A stretch of DNA of 61,564 bases from Cytophagaceae bacterium (GTDB lineage: Bacteria > Bacteroidota > Bacteroidia > Cytophagales > Spirosomataceae). Below the pieces are notes generated by a model. That model worked only from the letters and a program-made list of their open reading frames with translations, did not search any database and was not told the DNA's origin. The translations under genes were made by a program, and so were the position numbers. Where the stretch lies: contig CANLVU010000003.1 in assembly GCA_947494535.1 (NCBI GenBank), positions 1 through 61,564 of the forward strand, in the 5' to 3' direction. Positions 7,911 through 17,418 of this stretch are shown piece by piece. Position 1 is the stretch's first letter; every line of letters starts with the position of its first letter.

Positions 7911-10900
7911 ATGAAAAACAAATTACTAACTCAACTACTGGGTGTATTTGCTGTATTGGTTCTGTTTCTTGGGAGTCATGCTGCATCCGCTCAAGGTAAC
8001 AAGATCACGGGTAAAGTCGTTGCTGCAAAAGATGGCGATGGCATACCGGGCGCTTCGGTTATCGTTAAAGGCTCTAAATCTGGTGTTGCATCAGATGCCA
8101 ATGGTAACTTTACTATTTCTGCTGAAAGCAACAGTATTTTAACTGTTTCTTCAGTAGGTTTCTCTTCACAAGACGTTAAATTAGGTTCTCAAACCTCAAT
8201 TACAGTTCGTTTAGCTGAAGAAAGTTCTACTTTAAATGAAGTTGTTGTAACAGGTTACGGTTCTCAGTCTAAAAGAGCTATTACTGGTGCAGTAACGACA
8301 GTAGACGCAAAAGATTTACAAGCTGTACCTGCCACTACTTTCGCTCAACAATTACAAGGTCGTGCTTCTGGTGTGACTATCGTAAATGATGCAACTCCAG
8401 GTGGTAATGCAACAGTTCGTATTCGTGGTTTTGGTACTATTGGTAACAATGATCCTTTATATGTTATTGACGGTACTCCTACGGAGAACCAAGGTAACTT
8501 AAACCCGAATGACATTGAGACTATCCAGATCTTGAAAGATGCTTCTGCTTCTTCTATTTATGGTTCTCGTGCAGCGAATGGTGTTGTTATCATCACAACT
8601 AAAAAAGGAAAAACAGGTGCACCTAAAATTACTTTCAGTTCTTACTATGGAACTCAAAACGTTGCGAACGATGTTCAATCATTAAACGCAAAGGAATTAG
8701 GTCAATATTTATACTTAGCTGATAAGTATGCAGGAAAAACACCATCTCACGGTCAATATACTTTTGGATCTAATGGTGAAGTTTCTATCCCTGATTACGT
8801 TTTCCCAAGTGCTGGAAAAAATGGTTCTGCAGGTGTAGATCCTAAATTGTATTCATTGACTCCAGACAATATCTATGCAATTACTAAAGCTGCAGATACG
8901 TATTGGTGGGGTGCTATGACACAGTCAGCTCCTATCATGAACTACCAATTAAGTGCTAGCGGTGCTACAGAAAATAGCAAGTATGCCTTATCATTAGGTA
9001 TGTTTAGTCAAGAAGGTGTGGTTAAATTCATTGGTTATGATCGTTATACTTTACGTTCTAACACGGAATTTTCTGCTATTAACAAAAGATTACGTGTAGG
9101 TGAAAACTTTACAGTAGCTATTGATAACCGTAGAGGTGGTTTCGGTAATAACGAAGAGCAAAATGCTGTTTCTGGTTCTTACAAGCACCATCCTTTATTG
9201 CCAATTTTTGATATTGCAGGTAATTTTGCTGGTAGCCGTGGTGCTAACTTAGGTAACAACTCTAACCCATACGCTACTTTAGCGCGTGAGGCTGATAACA
9301 GACGTTACGGCATGAGAGCATTCGGTAACGTTTATGCTGAATTCGATATCGTTGAAGGAATTACTGCTAAAACAAGTTTTGGTATTGATGCTACAACTAG
9401 CAATGGTAAATACTTAGGACGTGCTAATCCAGAATACGTAGAAGGAAGTTTCAATAACGGTTCTACTTCTAATACAAGCTATGATTACCAATGGGTATGG
9501 CAAAATACTGTTTCATACACTAAGACATTCAATGATGTTCACAAAATTGATGCTTATGTTGGTTTAGAGTCAATCAAAGCGTTTGGAGAATATTTTGGAG
9601 CAGGTCGTAATGGGTATGCTTTCGAAATCCCTTCTATTATGGGTTATTTAGATCTAGGAGATCCTACAAGAGTTTCTAACTACGGTAGCGTAGGTAATGA
9701 TTATACATTATCTTCTCAATTCGGTAAATTTAACTATGCTTACGGAGACAAATATTTATTCCAAGCAATCGTTAGAAATGATGCTTCATCTAGATTCTTG
9801 TCAGCTTCACGTAATGCACTTTTCCCTGCATTCTCTTTAGGATGGCGTTTATCAGAAGAAAGTTTCATGAAAGATCAACTTACTTTTGTTAATGACTTGA
9901 AATTACGTTTCGGTTGGGGTAAGACAGGTAACCAAAAAATTGGTAACTACAATGCTTACACTACTTACCGTTCAAACATTTTCAATGCAGGTTATCCAAT
10001 CGATGGTTCTCAAACTACTCCAGCAATTGGTTATGATGCTAATGCATTTGGTAACCCTAACGCTAAATGGGAAACTACAACTTCAACTAACTTCGGTTTA
10101 GATGCAGCGTTGTTAGACAACCATTTAACAGTTGAATTGGATGTTTGGAATCGTGTAACATCTGATATGTTATTCACAACACCTATTACGTTCACCGCAG
10201 GTGATGCTAGAGCTCCGGCTTTCAACGTAGGTCAAATGACTAACAAAGGAGTTGATTTAGGAATTAGCTACAAAAATTCAGTAGGTGATTTACGTTACGC
10301 TATTTCAGGTAACTTATCTACATACACAAACAATGTAGACAAATTAGATGCATCTCCTAACACTCGTTTCTTCGGATATGGTTCTCGTGTTCCTGCTGTT
10401 ACATTAACTCAAGCTGGATTACCACTTTCTTCTTTCTTTGGATACCAAGTATTGGGTATCTTCCAATCAGACGAGGAAGCTAAGGCTTGGGCTCCATATG
10501 AAAATTACAACAAAGCGGGTAAATTCAAGTATGCTGATATCAACGGTGATAAGAAAATCACTGATGCTGACCGTACAATCATCGGTTCACCTCACCCAGA
10601 TTTCACATATGGTTTGAACTTGAACTTAGGTTATAAAGCATTTGAATTAACAGTATTTGCTAACGGATCTCAAGGTAACTCGATCTTTAACTATACTCGT
10701 TTCTTCTCTGATTTCAACTCATTCCAAGGAAACCGTTCTAAGCGTGCATTATATGAGGCTTGGCAACCAACTAACAAAGGTGGTACTGTGCCTATCATGG
10801 ATGCTAACGACCAAGTATCTAGCCGTCCTTCAAGCTATTTCTTAGAAGATGGTTCATACTTACGTATCAAGAATGTTCAATTAACGTATAATTTACCTCG

Positions 10901-11090
10901 TTCTCTTGGTAAGAAACTTGGTTTAGACAATGCTCAAATTTATTTACAAGCACAAAATTTAGCAACGTTTACTAAGTATTCAGGACTTAACCCTGAAATC
11001 CAAACTGGAGCTGATAATACAATTGGTTTTGATGGTGGTTATATGCCAGTATCAAAAACTTTTATTTTAGGTCTTAACCTTGGATTTTAA
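7911..11090 (+). CDS. SusC/RagA-family TonB-linked outer-membrane transporter
   Basis: A 1059 aa outer-membrane transporter that imports oligosaccharides or other nutrients with energy from TonB. Signal peptide covers residues 1-28 (ending SHAASAQ). A carboxypeptidase-regulatory-like domain follows (ITGKVVAAKDGDGIPGASV), then the TonB-box region and plug with NEVVVTGYGSQSKRAITGAV and VRIRGFGTIGNNDPLYVIDG, and a C-terminal beta barrel ending FILGLNLGF with a terminal aromatic residue. The matching SusD gene is 70 bp downstream. Codon use (frequent GGT, GCT, AAC) is more biased than that of nearby genes, suggesting high expression. The substrate cannot be told from the sequence. Confidence 0.96.
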   Translation: MKNKLLTQLLGVFAVLVLFLGSHAASAQGNKITGKVVAAKDGDGIPGASVIVKGSKSGVASDANGNFTISAESNSILTVSSVGFSSQDVKLGSQTSITVRLAEESSTLNEVVVTGYGSQSKRAITGAVTTVDAKDLQAVPATTFAQQLQGRASGVTIVNDATPGGNATVRIRGFGTIGNNDPLYVIDGTPTENQGNLNPNDIETIQILKDASASSIYGSRAANGVVIITTKKGKTGAPKITFSSYYGTQNVANDVQSLNAKELGQYLYLADKYAGKTPSHGQYTFGSNGEVSIPDYVFPSAGKNGSAGVDPKLYSLTPDNIYAITKAADTYWWGAMTQSAPIMNYQLSASGATENSKYALSLGMFSQEGVVKFIGYDRYTLRSNTEFSAINKRLRVGENFTVAIDNRRGGFGNNEEQNAVSGSYKHHPLLPIFDIAGNFAGSRGANLGNNSNPYATLAREADNRRYGMRAFGNVYAEFDIVEGITAKTSFGIDATTSNGKYLGRANPEYVEGSFNNGSTSNTSYDYQWVWQNTVSYTKTFNDVHKIDAYVGLESIKAFGEYFGAGRNGYAFEIPSIMGYLDLGDPTRVSNYGSVGNDYTLSSQFGKFNYAYGDKYLFQAIVRNDASSRFLSASRNALFPAFSLGWRLSEESFMKDQLTFVNDLKLRFGWGKTGNQKIGNYNAYTTYRSNIFNAGYPIDGSQTTPAIGYDANAFGNPNAKWETTTSTNFGLDAALLDNHLTVELDVWNRVTSDMLFTTPITFTAGDARAPAFNVGQMTNKGVDLGISYKNSVGDLRYAISGNLSTYTNNVDKLDASPNTRFFGYGSRVPAVTLTQAGLPLSSFFGYQVLGIFQSDEEAKAWAPYENYNKAGKFKYADINGDKKITDADRTIIGSPHPDFTYGLNLNLGYKAFELTVFANGSQGNSIFNYTRFFSDFNSFQGNRSKRALYEAWQPTNKGGTVPIMDANDQVSSRPSSYFLEDGSYLRIKNVQLTYNLPRSLGKKLGLDNAQIYLQAQNLATFTKYSGLNPEIQTGADNTIGFDGGYMPVSKTFILGLNLGF

Positions 11091-11160
11091 TTAGTAATTC
11101 ACTGTAATACAGTTTATTATAAAGTTTGAACATTGTTAAATTTTTAATAAAAACAAAAAT

Positions 11161-12954
11161 ATGAAACGCAATAATATTTTAAAAATGTTCTTGTCAGCTG
11201 GTATCGTGTTAGGAATTGCTACTGCATGTAGCGATGAATTCTTAACTCTTCAGCCGCAAGCTCAATACAGCCCAGCAGCCTTGCAAACGGCTAAGGGTGT
11301 TGAAGGAGTACTTATCGGTGCTTATTCTATGCTTGATGGTCAAGGTTTAGATGGCCAAGCTCCTTGGGAGAATGATATCCAAAGCTGGGTATTTGGTGGT
11401 TTAACTTCGGATGATGCGTACAAAGGAACAGATGCGGGTGATCAACCGGAGCAATCTTTCCTTGAGACTTGGGATTTCCAAGCAACGAACGGTCACATTA
11501 AGAACAAATACAGAGGTTTGTTCAAAGGTGCTGCTCGTGCAAACGATGCGATCAATACATTGAAAAATGTAAAGGATATCACTCCTGAACGTGCTGCTCA
11601 AGTAAAAGCTGAAGCTCAATTTTTGAGAGCCTTGTTTCATTTCGAAGCTAAGAAAATGTTTAAAAACATTCCTTACATTGATGATGCAATTTTTAATTTG
11701 AATGATCTTCAGTCAACTAAAGTTCCAGTTGATCCACAAGCGTGGACTAAAATTGAGAACGATTTAAAGGCTGCTGCTGCTGTATTACCTGATAAGCAGT
11801 CGCAAGTGGGTCGTCCTACTAAGTGGGCTGCTAAAGCTTTATTAGCTAAGGCATACATGTTCCAAGGTTGGAATATTGCTACTGGTGCTGCTAATGCAGC
11901 TAAGTTAGGAGAAGCTAAAACAGTTTTAGAGGAAATCGTTAACAGTGGTAGATTCAAATTGGTAGATCTTTACAGAGATAACCATGATGCTAGCACTCGT
12001 AACAATGCTGAATCAATTTTCGAAATTCAGTATGCTTCTTCTTCAGCTAATGCTGATGCTGCTAACGCAGGTGTGGGTCTTGCTCACCCTTACGCTTCAC
12101 CTTGGGGATGTTGTGGTTTTTACCAACCGTCTCAAAACTTGGTAAATGCACACAAAACTGAGAATGGATTACCAATGTTCGATACATTCAATAACAGTGA
12201 TGTAACGAATGATCAAGGTTTAAAATTAGAGGATCCTTTTACTCCATATACTGGTGAATTAGATCCACGTTTAGATCATAATGTTGGTCGTAGAGGTATC
12301 TTATTCCTTGATTACAAAATTCACAATTTTGACTTTATCCGTGATCAAACTTATGCGGGTCCATACTCACCTAAGAAGCACATTCCATCGAAAGCATTTA
12401 CTGGAATCAATGGTTGGGGTAACTTAACTTCTAACAACTATAGAATCTTGCGTTACAGCATGATCTTATTATGGTTAGCTGAGGTTGAGGTTGAAATCGG
12501 TAGTTTAGAGAAAGCACGTGCATTGGTTAATCAAATCAGAACTCGTGCGGCTAATCCAGCTGGTTTTGTTCAAAAAGCTACTCAAGGAGCAACTCGTGAT
12601 GCATACAAATTAGAGTTCACTGCAAGTGGTGCTCCAGTTCCTGCTGCAAATTATGTAATCAAAAATTACACTGCTGCATGGAGTGATAAAGATGTTGCTC
12701 GTAAAGCAGTTCGTTTTGAGACACGTCTTGAATTTGCTATGGAGGGACACCGTTTCTTTGACTTACAAAGATGGGGAGTTGCTGCAGAGGTATTGAACGC
12801 TTACAACGCTGTTGAGGCAACTAAGCGTGTATACAAGAAAGGTGCTACTTTCGTAAAAGGTAAGCACGAATTCTTCCCTCTTCCTCAAGAAGCAATTGAC
12901 CAATCTGAGAAAGATGGAAAACCAACTTTAGTACAAGATCCTTCTTACAAATAG
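11161..12954 (+). CDS. SusD/RagB-family nutrient-binding lipoprotein
   Basis: A 597 aa surface lipoprotein that caps the SusC barrel and binds its substrate. The lipobox ends at Cys23 (GIATACSDEFLTLQP), and the phrase SDEFLTLQPQ is typical of SusD N-termini. TPR-like helical segments lie in the first half (RAAQVKAEAQFLRALFHFEA), and the C-terminal family motifs RFETRLEFAMEGHRFFDLQRWG and HEFFPLPQEAIDQS are present. It pairs with the upstream susC-like gene and ends at a strong terminator, so the two form a transcription unit. Confidence 0.96.
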   Translation: MKRNNILKMFLSAGIVLGIATACSDEFLTLQPQAQYSPAALQTAKGVEGVLIGAYSMLDGQGLDGQAPWENDIQSWVFGGLTSDDAYKGTDAGDQPEQSFLETWDFQATNGHIKNKYRGLFKGAARANDAINTLKNVKDITPERAAQVKAEAQFLRALFHFEAKKMFKNIPYIDDAIFNLNDLQSTKVPVDPQAWTKIENDLKAAAAVLPDKQSQVGRPTKWAAKALLAKAYMFQGWNIATGAANAAKLGEAKTVLEEIVNSGRFKLVDLYRDNHDASTRNNAESIFEIQYASSSANADAANAGVGLAHPYASPWGCCGFYQPSQNLVNAHKTENGLPMFDTFNNSDVTNDQGLKLEDPFTPYTGELDPRLDHNVGRRGILFLDYKIHNFDFIRDQTYAGPYSPKKHIPSKAFTGINGWGNLTSNNYRILRYSMILLWLAEVEVEIGSLEKARALVNQIRTRAANPAGFVQKATQGATRDAYKLEFTASGAPVPAANYVIKNYTAAWSDKDVARKAVRFETRLEFAMEGHRFFDLQRWGVAAEVLNAYNAVEATKRVYKKGATFVKGKHEFFPLPQEAIDQSEKDGKPTLVQDPSYK

Positions 12955-12980
12955 TATTTAAGGAAATTTGCTAATTTTTA

Positions 12981-13021
12981 AAGAACAGAGATGGCGTTTG
13001 CTGTCTCTGTTCTTTTTTTTT
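12981..13021 (+). terminator. Intrinsic terminator after susD-like gene
   Basis: 11-bp perfect stem AAGAACAGAGA / TCTCTGTTCTT with a 12-base loop, followed directly by a run of T. Confidence 0.9.
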
Positions 13022-13051
13022 GCTATTTTTAGTAAATAATTTAGTCCATTT

Positions 13052-16000
13052 ATGAAATTCAATTCCTCTTACCTCAGCCTTTATTTTATTTTGTTTTGTA
13101 GTTTGTTACAAAGCTGTCAAAGTCAAGAAGATAGTTTATTTACTGAGCTCTCAGTTGATGAAACAGGTATTCAGTTTTCGAATAGAATTACTGAAAATGA
13201 CACAATGAACATTCTCACATTTGAATATGTGTACAATGGTGGTGGTGTGGCTTTAGGTGACTTTAATAATGATCAAAAAGTAGATATTTACTTTACCGGG
13301 AATCAGGTCGCTAATCGCTTGTACTTGAATGAGGGTGTCGATAAAAATAATCAACTGAAGTTCAAGGATGTTACTAAACAGGCAAATGTGGCTGGTGAAG
13401 GAAAATGGAATTCTGGGGTAGCTTTGGTAGACATTAATAATGATCATTTGCTTGATATTTATGTCTGTGCTACCGTTAAGAAAGTAGGCAAAGAAAGGGC
13501 AAATATTCTCTATGTTAACCAAGGATTGGATAAACAAGGTGTTCCTAGTTTTAAGAATATGGCAGAGGAATATGGCATCGCTGATACAACACATACGACC
13601 AATGCGAATTTCTTTGATTACGATAATGATGGTGATTTAGATCTTTATGTGGTAGTCGATGAAATGGCAGACATTAATTATCCTAACATGTATCATCCTA
13701 AGGTAAAAGATGGCTCATCTAGATTAACCGACAGATTATACCGAAATGATTACGACCCTAAAACGCGACATGCTCATTTTACAGATGTCTCTAAAGAAGA
13801 AGGGATTTTGATTGAAGGTTTTGGCCTAGGAATTAATATTACAGATATTAATCAAGATGGTTGGAAAGATATCTACGTGACGAATGATTACCTCAGTAAT
13901 GATTTAATGTACATAAATCAACACAAAAATGGTAAGCATACTGGTTTTATCGACCAAGCCGATCTCTATTTTAAGCATACTTCTCATTCTGCAATGGGAA
14001 ATGATGTCAATGATATCAATAATGATGGTTTAGTGGATATTATGGCTGTTGATATGATGGCTGCGGATAACTACCGTAAAAAAATGCTCACCATGGCCAA
14101 TAATTATCAAACATATCAAAATAACGATAAGTTTGGTTACGCTTTTCAGTTTCCCCGAAATACGCTACAGTTAAATCGCGGAAAAGACCCTAAAACAGGT
14201 ATTCCGGCCTTTAGTGAAATTGGTCTGTTTGCAGGTGTTGCTGAAACAGATTGGAGTTGGACGCCCATGGTAACTGATTTTGATAATGATGGACTTCGGG
14301 ATATGATTATAACGAATGGTTTTCCAAAAGATATTACAGATCAAGATTTCATGGTCTATCGTGCTGAAAGCGGAAATGTCGCCGAGCCAAAATACCTTTT
14401 AGAGATGATTTCTTCTGTGAAAATCCCGAATTATGCATTTAGAAATACGGGTAATTTAGGTTTTGAAGATGTTTCTCAAAAATGGGGAATCAAAAATCCC
14501 AGTTATTCTAATGGAGCAGCTTATGCTGATTTAGACAATGATGGTGATTTAGATTATGTGGTTAATAATATCAATGATTCAGCCTCTGTTTACCGTAATA
14601 ATGCCATGCAACTTGCACCGGAAAAAAGCCATTTTCTTCGTGTTCAACTGAAGGGTTCGGATCAAAATATTCACGGAATTGGGGCAAGCATACAAATTAA
14701 ATACAATAAAAATCAACTACAATTTTATGAATGTACGCCCTACAGGGGGTATTTATCTACTATTGAATCTATTGCGCATTTTGGTTTAGGTGAAAGCAAA
14801 GAGATAGATGAATTGAAAATTAGTTGGCCAAATGGGAAGCAACAAATTTTAAGGCATCTGAAAGCTAATCAGGTGATCACTTTGGAAGAAAAAAATGCGC
14901 AACCCTATTTACCTAATTCGGTGAAGTCACCTACTTTATTCACAGAAGTGAGCGATCAACTGAACCTACTGTATAAGCACATTGAAGACGATGCCATTGA
15001 TTTCAATAATCAAAAATTGCTGCCCCACAAATTCTCTCAACAAGGCCCCTGTCTTGCTGTAGGAGATGTTAATGGGGATTTAATCGAAGACGTGTTTATA
15101 GGCGGGTCTAGTAAGCATAAAGGCAATTTTTTGATTCAAGATAAGAATGGAAACTTCAAGTCTATGGATCTACTTTCTGGTAAAGAAGGTTTTACTAAAA
15201 GTCAAGAGGACATGGGTGCATTGCTTTTTGATGTGGATAATGATCGAGATTTAGATTTATACTTAGTAAGTGGGAGTAATGAATTACCCTTACTGGATCC
15301 AGGTTACCAAGATCGAATATTCATCAATGATGGCAAAGGGCATTTTACCGAGAATAATTCCATCTTGCCCGCATTTGCTAAAAGTGGTTCCTGTGTGAAG
15401 GCAGTCGATTTCGACCACGATGGTGATCTAGATCTGTTTGTTGGAAATAGAGTTGAACCTGGTTTTTACCCGAGACCTGTGAGTAGTTATCTATTGAGGA
15501 ATGAATTTCCAAAATTGAAATTTACGGATGTGACGAATCAGATCGCACCTGAATTAAATAAAATCGGGTTGATCTCTGACGCTTTATGGTCAGATACGGA
15601 TAATGATGGCTGGCAAGATTTGATTTTGGCAGGTGAATGGATGCCAATTAAAATCTTAAAAAATGAGAAAGGCAAATTCAAATCGATTCAATCGACGGGA
15701 ATTGAACACAAATCGGGTTGGTGGAATAGTTTAGCTGCTGGAGATTTTGACAATGACGGCGATATGGATTATGTGGCTGGGAATTTAGGCCAAAACACCT
15801 TGCACCGAGCAAGTGATGACACACCAGCCAAAATATACGCCGCAGATTTCAATGGAGATGGTACTTTTGATGCCATTCCAACGGTGTATTTTAAAGACCC
15901 AAAAGGAAAGAAAAAAGAATTTCCGTTCAATACGAGAGACGATTTGGCTAAACAATTTATACAGATTAGAAAAAGATTTGATAACTATGCCAAATTTTCC

Positions 16001-16642
16001 GTCGCAGGTATAAATGATGTGTTAACCAAGGAGGAATTGGGTAAAGCCTTGGTTTTAGAAGCTAATTGGATGAACTCTAGTTATATAGAAAATCTAGGTA
16101 AAGGGAAATTCAGAATTTTCGCCTTACCTCGATTAGCCCAAGTTTCACCTGTATTAGCGATCCAGGTTCAGGATTTTGATGAAGATGGCAACTTGGACAT
16201 GGTATTAAGTGGAAATGATTACGGCAACGAAATAAGTACAGGTCGATTAGATGCATCTAAAGGTTTGTTTTTGAAGGGAAATGGTCAAGGGAAATTTAGA
16301 GAGATTCAGTTAGGGCAAAGTGGTTTGAATTTTGATGGAGATAGTAAAGCTTTGGTCAAAATCAAGTCGAGTAAAGGAAATTTGCTTTTAATGAATTCGC
16401 AAAATCTTGGACCACTAAAAACTTACGCTTTGAATAAACCAGCGAAAGATTTTTTAGTAGATAAAGAGGAGTTTTCGGCCATTTTAACGTTAAAGAATGG
16501 CAAGAAAAGAAGAGAGGAATTTCCTTTAGGGAATACACACATGTCGCAAAATAGCCAAAGGATATGGCTGAATGGCAGTATTCTCCAAGCGGAAATGTTC
16601 AATCAAAAGCTAAAGCGGACCAGAAGCGTTTCTAATTTGTAA
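13052..16642 (+). CDS. FG-GAP/VCBS repeat lipoprotein with ASPIC/UnbV domain
   Basis: A 1196 aa lipoprotein (lipobox ending at Cys22, FCSLLQSCQSQ). It contains many calcium-binding FG-GAP/VCBS units of the form DFNNDQKVDIYF, DYDNDGDLDLYVV and DINQDGWKDIYVT, which build a beta propeller. An ASPIC/UnbV (CRTAC1-like) domain lies near residues 525-625 (GIGASIQIKYN ... YLSTIESIAHFGLG ... ISWPNGKQQ), followed by a second propeller set. Proteins of this architecture are often found directly downstream of SusC/SusD pairs in Cytophagales and are assumed to be surface glycan- or protein-binding partners. Separated from susD by a terminator but in the same direction. Confidence 0.9.
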   Translation: MKFNSSYLSLYFILFCSLLQSCQSQEDSLFTELSVDETGIQFSNRITENDTMNILTFEYVYNGGGVALGDFNNDQKVDIYFTGNQVANRLYLNEGVDKNNQLKFKDVTKQANVAGEGKWNSGVALVDINNDHLLDIYVCATVKKVGKERANILYVNQGLDKQGVPSFKNMAEEYGIADTTHTTNANFFDYDNDGDLDLYVVVDEMADINYPNMYHPKVKDGSSRLTDRLYRNDYDPKTRHAHFTDVSKEEGILIEGFGLGINITDINQDGWKDIYVTNDYLSNDLMYINQHKNGKHTGFIDQADLYFKHTSHSAMGNDVNDINNDGLVDIMAVDMMAADNYRKKMLTMANNYQTYQNNDKFGYAFQFPRNTLQLNRGKDPKTGIPAFSEIGLFAGVAETDWSWTPMVTDFDNDGLRDMIITNGFPKDITDQDFMVYRAESGNVAEPKYLLEMISSVKIPNYAFRNTGNLGFEDVSQKWGIKNPSYSNGAAYADLDNDGDLDYVVNNINDSASVYRNNAMQLAPEKSHFLRVQLKGSDQNIHGIGASIQIKYNKNQLQFYECTPYRGYLSTIESIAHFGLGESKEIDELKISWPNGKQQILRHLKANQVITLEEKNAQPYLPNSVKSPTLFTEVSDQLNLLYKHIEDDAIDFNNQKLLPHKFSQQGPCLAVGDVNGDLIEDVFIGGSSKHKGNFLIQDKNGNFKSMDLLSGKEGFTKSQEDMGALLFDVDNDRDLDLYLVSGSNELPLLDPGYQDRIFINDGKGHFTENNSILPAFAKSGSCVKAVDFDHDGDLDLFVGNRVEPGFYPRPVSSYLLRNEFPKLKFTDVTNQIAPELNKIGLISDALWSDTDNDGWQDLILAGEWMPIKILKNEKGKFKSIQSTGIEHKSGWWNSLAAGDFDNDGDMDYVAGNLGQNTLHRASDDTPAKIYAADFNGDGTFDAIPTVYFKDPKGKKKEFPFNTRDDLAKQFIQIRKRFDNYAKFSVAGINDVLTKEELGKALVLEANWMNSSYIENLGKGKFRIFALPRLAQVSPVLAIQVQDFDEDGNLDMVLSGNDYGNEISTGRLDASKGLFLKGNGQGKFREIQLGQSGLNFDGDSKALVKIKSSKGNLLLMNSQNLGPLKTYALNKPAKDFLVDKEEFSAILTLKNGKKRREEFPLGNTHMSQNSQRIWLNGSILQAEMFNQKLKRTRSVSNL

Positions 16643-16679
16643 TGAAATCTATTTGGTTTACTGTTATCTTTTTCAGGCT

Positions 16680-17414
16680 TTAAGTTCTAAATTGATAAAT
16701 AACGGAATAGCTGGAGTTCTTTCCATCCGAAGACTTAACTCTGAAATAGTAAATTTTCCCAGTTGTAACGGGCACATCTACGCTGCTAGCAGTGATATTT
16801 GTGAATTGTGCGGTAGGTGTTTGTTTCCCATCCACTAAGTCAACAAAAAGGGTATAAGTTAGGGGATCAGATTCAGGATCGCTTCCTTTCCAGCTGACCG
16901 TTACTTTTCCATTAGTAATCGTTGCGTAAATAGATGCCGTTGGGGCTGTGATTTCAGCTGGGTAAGGCGCATAATTAACAATGGAAGCACCAGCGAGGTA
17001 AAAATTCCAAGATTCGCTGGAAGCTGTTGCTGTCGTTTTAGTGGATTTTGAAATTACCTTCCAAGAGTAAGGCGTTGCTTTATTTAAAGTAACTTTTTGG
17101 CTTGCAGCCGCTATGTTCGAAATGGTTTGTACCGCATTCGTATTCAAATCCGTCACGAGTAAATCATAACTCTCTGTATTTGTACCAGCTGCCCAAGCGA
17201 AGTTGATTTCTGCTTGATTGGTAGAAATGGATACCCCAGACTCACAGATTTTATTTTTTTCTGGTAACGACAAGCTAGCCGCCGTGGGTGGATTTACGGT
17301 AGGGGTAGGGGGTGGATTAGGGGTAGGTGCAGGGGCAGGATCCCCTCCACCGCCTCCACAGGCTGCTAATCCCCATACTAATACCAAAGCAATGAATCGA
17401 TTGAAGTTTGACAT
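16680..17414 (-). CDS. Lipoprotein with proline-rich linker and fibronectin-III-like domains
   Basis: A 244 aa lipoprotein with lipobox ending at Cys19 (WGLAACGGGGG). A Gly/Pro/Thr-rich linker (PAPAPTPNPPPTPTVNPP) at about 26-45 should hold the rest off the membrane. Two beta-sandwich, Fn3-like segments follow: one around 65-140 with NFAWAAGTNTESYDLLV, and one around 150-244 with KVTVSWKGSDPESDPLTYTL and a closing YYFRVKSSDGKNSSYS. The gene starts 4 bp after the stop of the giant RCC1 gene and is clearly in its operon. It could be the outer-membrane anchor or partner for that secreted protein; this role is inferred from position. Confidence 0.8.
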   Translation of the reverse strand: MSNFNRFIALVLVWGLAACGGGGGDPAPAPTPNPPPTPTVNPPTAASLSLPEKNKICESGVSISTNQAEINFAWAAGTNTESYDLLVTDLNTNAVQTISNIAAASQKVTLNKATPYSWKVISKSTKTTATASSESWNFYLAGASIVNYAPYPAEITAPTASIYATITNGKVTVSWKGSDPESDPLTYTLFVDLVDGKQTPTAQFTNITASSVDVPVTTGKIYYFRVKSSDGKNSSYSVIYQFRT

Positions 17415-17418
17415 AATT

